This document shows, in pieces, positions 5,334 to 5,803 of a stretch of DNA of 5,803 nucleotides. A program made the position numbers and the translations under genes. Where the stretch lies: the NCBI GenBank assembly GCA_031283975.1, contig JAITAT010000074.1:1-5803 (forward strand), given 5' to 3'. The notes under the pieces were generated by a model that ran no database searches, was not told the DNA's origin, and saw only the letters and a program-made list of their open reading frames with translations. Position 1 is the first letter of the stretch; the number at the start of each line of letters is the position of its first letter. This stretch comes from Synergistaceae bacterium. GTDB taxonomy: Bacteria > Synergistota > Synergistia > Synergistales > Synergistaceae.

Positions 5334-5803
5334 GTGAAGCCTGTGATAACTTTTGTGCTCGGCGGAGCGAGGAGCGGCAAAAGCTCGTTCGCCGAACGTC
5401 TCGCAGCCGAATCGGGAGCGAGCGTGACATATATCGCCACCGCCGACGCCAAAGATCCCGAGATGACCGAGCGGATAAACATCCACAGGGAACGAAGGCC
5501 CAAGGGATGGAAAACCTGGGAGGGCGATATAAAAAATCTGCCCGTCGAGGTGAAGAAATTGGCGGAGGGCGACGGTGTCCTGCTGCTCGACTGCCTTACC
5601 ATGTACATAAGCGGGTTGTTCCTCGCCGCTCCGGAATCGGAGGGCGAGGACGTCTCGGAATGGACGCGGGCGGAGGTAGAAATACTGGACGCCGTGCGTA
5701 AAATCTTTTCCGGTTTCATGGAATCGGGAGACGGCTGTAAACGTCTCATAGCTGTCAGCAATGAGGTCGGCTACGGGGTCGTTCCCTCTTTTCAGATGGG
5801 CAG
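5334..5803 (+). CDS. cobU: Adenosylcobinamide kinase / adenosylcobinamide-phosphate guanylyltransferase, 3' end cut by window
   Basis: This is the bifunctional CobU/CobP enzyme of late cobalamin synthesis and corrinoid salvage: it phosphorylates adenosylcobinamide and then transfers GMP to give adenosylcobinamide-GDP. The frame starts at GTG 5334-5336, with GGAGG seven bases upstream, and runs off the right edge after 156 codons; family members are about 180 residues, so roughly the last 25-30 are missing. Motifs: P-loop GGARSGKSS (10-18); TYIATADAKDPEM (32-44); IHRERRP (50-56), where H51 matches the histidine that is guanylylated in Salmonella CobU; LLLDCLT (83-89), with the Walker B-like aspartate; and VSNEVGYGVVPS (141-152). 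All key residues visible are intact. It lies behind a terminator and a fresh -10 box, so it is probably the first gene of a cobalamin unit that continues beyond the window. Confidence 0.96.
   Translation, partial: MKPVITFVLGGARSGKSSFAERLAAESGASVTYIATADAKDPEMTERINIHRERRPKGWKTWEGDIKNLPVEVKKLAEGDGVLLLDCLTMYISGLFLAAPESEGEDVSEWTRAEVEILDAVRKIFSGFMESGDGCKRLIAVSNEVGYGVVPSFQMG

Noticed and set aside
5234..5701. A 155-codon plus-strand frame starting in the terminator loop.
   Set aside because: Its ATG lies in the terminator hairpin, it has no ribosome site and its sequence is Arg-rich; cobU in another frame is unmistakable.

Overview
The window is a compact, gene-dense stretch of bacterial chromosome with moderately high GC. 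It carries eight recognisable genes, short intergenic gaps and several GTG starts. The mix suggests a strict or facultative anaerobe: a four-cysteine flavodoxin-fold protein, a stand-alone phenylacetate-CoA ligase-type enzyme, a small FMN-binding split-barrel protein and a cobalamin-salvage CobU. A Synergistota-like or related anaerobic lineage would fit the gene content and GC. That is an inference from general impression; there is no rRNA or other phylogenetic marker here.

Layout. From about 2709 down to 71 on the minus strand runs a probable operon: acylphosphatase, a DedA-family membrane protein (3 bp gap), a secreted GH26-like glycoside hydrolase (4 bp GTGA overlap with the DedA stop), and, after a 75 bp gap, a flavodoxin-fold protein with an Isf-like cysteine motif. 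Divergent from acylphosphatase, 132 bp away, is a DJ-1/PfpI-family gene on the plus strand (2842-3366). It converges on a phenylacetate-CoA ligase family gene read on the minus strand (4674-3412). A second divergent intergenic region of 117 bp holds a good sigma70-type promoter for a PPOX-family FMN protein (4792-5187, plus), which ends at a strong intrinsic terminator (5222-5257). A new promoter then leads into cobU (GTG at 5334), which is cut off by the right edge of the window.

How the genes work together. The acylphosphatase/DedA/GH26 group is very tightly packed and probably cotranscribed. DedA proteins act in the inner membrane (some move undecaprenyl phosphate) and the GH26 protein is exported, so an envelope or exopolysaccharide role is possible but unproven. 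The remaining genes look like independent housekeeping or metabolic units: aryl- or acyl-acid activation, a stress or repair hydrolase, a flavoprotein and corrinoid salvage.

I found no CRISPR array, tRNA, rRNA, insertion sequence, phage gene or obvious defence system. The window looks ordinary. The more interesting points are the DedA-GH26 coupling, an atypical residue in the GH26 active site, and dyad symmetries in the intergenic regions. No gene-free stretch exceeds 300 bases.
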